6,077 bases of DNA from Microcaldota archaeon. Its GTDB lineage: Archaea > Micrarchaeota > Micrarchaeia > Micrarchaeales > Micrarchaeaceae. Of this stretch, positions 5,363 through 6,077 are shown one piece after another; within the stretch, counting starts at the first letter, position 1, and each line of letters opens with the position of its first letter. Position numbers and translations under genes: made by a program. The notes below the pieces were generated by a model. The model saw only the letters and a list, made by a program, of their open reading frames with translations, was not told the origin of the DNA and did no database searches. The stretch spans positions 1-6,077 of the forward strand of contig JAJZLZ010000043.1 in assembly GCA_021850375.1 (NCBI GenBank), read 5' to 3'.

Positions 5363-6077
5363 TTTTTCGCCACGTTAAGTCCATGCCAGAATAAATACTG
5401 CTGTGCATAACCCCTATACTCTCCCCATTGCTCCTGCGCAAAGTCCATGAGTTTTGGTATTTTTTTATCGCGCCCCTTGAAATAAACTTTTTCCATTGTC
5501 CGCTTTACCCAAACGTCAATAGGAAAAGCCCTCAACTCTCCATAACCCATAAGCGCGATGCAGTCGGCGACCTTGTCCCCAACGCCATATATTTCCATCA
5601 GATTCGCCTTTATTGTGTCGTATCCTCTGCCCCTAAGCGAATAGAGATCGATGTTATTTTTGCAAAATTCTGCGGCAGCAAGTATGTATTTTGCCCTAAA
5701 CCCCATGCCGCATTCTTTGAGGTCCTCCTCCTTTGCTTTATTTAGGCTTAAAATTGTAGGAAATTTTACGCTTCCGTCAATCGCCCTCTCCCCGTATTTT
5801 TGTTTCAAACTCATTGTTATTTTGCGTATGCGCTTCATGTTGTTGTACTGAGAGAGTATAAAACAAACCGTCGTCTCCCAAGGGTCGTTTAGAGTAACGC
5901 GCATGCCGCTATACTCCCTTATTGCGGACTCCATAAAATTGTCGGTGCTTATATTGGAATAGATTTTTTTCATATTGTCGTTAAGCCTAAATCTGCTATA
6001 AAATTCATTTTTTGCCTGCGCCAAATAATGTGCGCTTATTTTTATTTTGCACTCTTCTGACTGCGAGAAGGATATTT
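5359..6077 (-). CDS. ogg: OGG1-type 8-oxoguanine DNA glycosylase/AP lyase (HhH-GPD), 5' end outside window
   Basis: It removes 8-oxoguanine from DNA and cuts the resulting abasic site (base-excision repair). Numbering is from the in-window TTG at 6024. The helix-hairpin-helix G-V-G-D-K-V-A-D-C (147-155) carries the catalytic lysine K151 (human K249). F-P-I-D-V (167-171) gives the essential aspartate D170 (human D268), with the same 19-residue spacing. R65 and R110 match human R154 and R204, and Q208 and F212 match Q315 and F319 that hold 8-oxoguanine. The position of human N149 is Tyr60, and H270 is Trp172. Upstream of 6024 the frame stays open to the window edge, and the text reads like the end of the OGG1 N-terminal domain (YSRFRL...MKKIYSNI). 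The real start therefore lies outside and TTG 6024 should not be used. It is the first visible gene of a coupled pair with the TRAX-like gene. Confidence 0.9.
   Translation of the reverse strand, partial: ISFSQSEECKIKISAHYLAQAKNEFYSRFRLNDNMKKIYSNISTDNFMESAIREYSGMRVTLNDPWETTVCFILSQYNNMKRIRKITMSLKQKYGERAIDGSVKFPTILSLNKAKEEDLKECGMGFRAKYILAAAEFCKNNIDLYSLRGRGYDTIKANLMEIYGVGDKVADCIALMGYGELRAFPIDVWVKRTMEKVYFKGRDKKIPKLMDFAQEQWGEYRGYAQQYLFWHGLNVAKK

Noticed and set aside
5428..5851. Plus-strand open frames within the glycosylase gene
   Set aside because: They are shadows of a strongly conserved OGG1-type coding region, with no motif of their own.
6022..6024. TTG as the glycosylase start codon
   Set aside because: The frame stays open upstream to the window edge and the flanking residues fit the OGG1 N-terminal domain, so the gene is cut by the edge.

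Overview
The window looks archaeal. It encodes a TRAX/translin-family RNase, an OGG1-type 8-oxoguanine glycosylase, a slipin (SPFH) protein and a GabT-like aminotransferase of the kind common in archaea. Several genes have an AT-rich TATA-like box about 29-43 nt before the ATG and little or no Shine-Dalgarno sequence, which fits short-leader or leaderless archaeal transcripts. AGA/AGG arginine and ATA isoleucine codons are frequent. Ser/Asn/Tyr-rich outer domains with N-x-S/T sequons suggest a glycosylated archaeal surface. A DPANN lineage such as Micrarchaeota is possible, but I cannot fix the taxon. No RNA genes, CRISPR arrays, insertion sequences or gene-free stretches over 300 bases were seen.

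Layout. The left edge (1-248, +) is the C-terminal end of a class III PLP-dependent aminotransferase. After a 130-base gap with a TATA-like box comes a tight plus-strand pair: a LURP-one/tubby-like (scramblase-related) protein with a Gly/Pro/Asn tail (about 389-1072), then a slipin/stomatin SPFH protein (about 1085-2032). A perfect 9-bp inverted repeat with T-rich flanks on both sides (2054-2079) separates this pair from genes on the other strand. In minus-strand transcription order these are: an OGG1-type glycosylase running off the right edge (5359-6077), a TRAX-like nuclease overlapping it by 4 bases (4796-5362), lemA (4264-4731), a large GIDE-domain membrane protein (2730-4169) and a DUF3592 membrane protein (2093-2653).

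How they may work together. OGG1 and the TRAX-like RNase form a translationally coupled nucleic-acid-maintenance pair. LemA, GIDE and DUF3592 form a minus-strand membrane group that converges on the membrane-associated LURP-one/SPFH pair. The result is five adjacent membrane-linked genes, plausibly an envelope or membrane-microdomain module, though no function is demonstrated.

The most striking detail is in lemA. The annotated frame ends at TAA (4264-4266), but the same frame continues for 33 more codons that read like the missing conserved LemA C-terminus and end at 4162, overlapping the GIDE start by 8 bases. The TAA sits where the family usually has Gln (CAA). It is therefore a recent nonsense change, a sequence error or a readthrough site, not a natural gene end.
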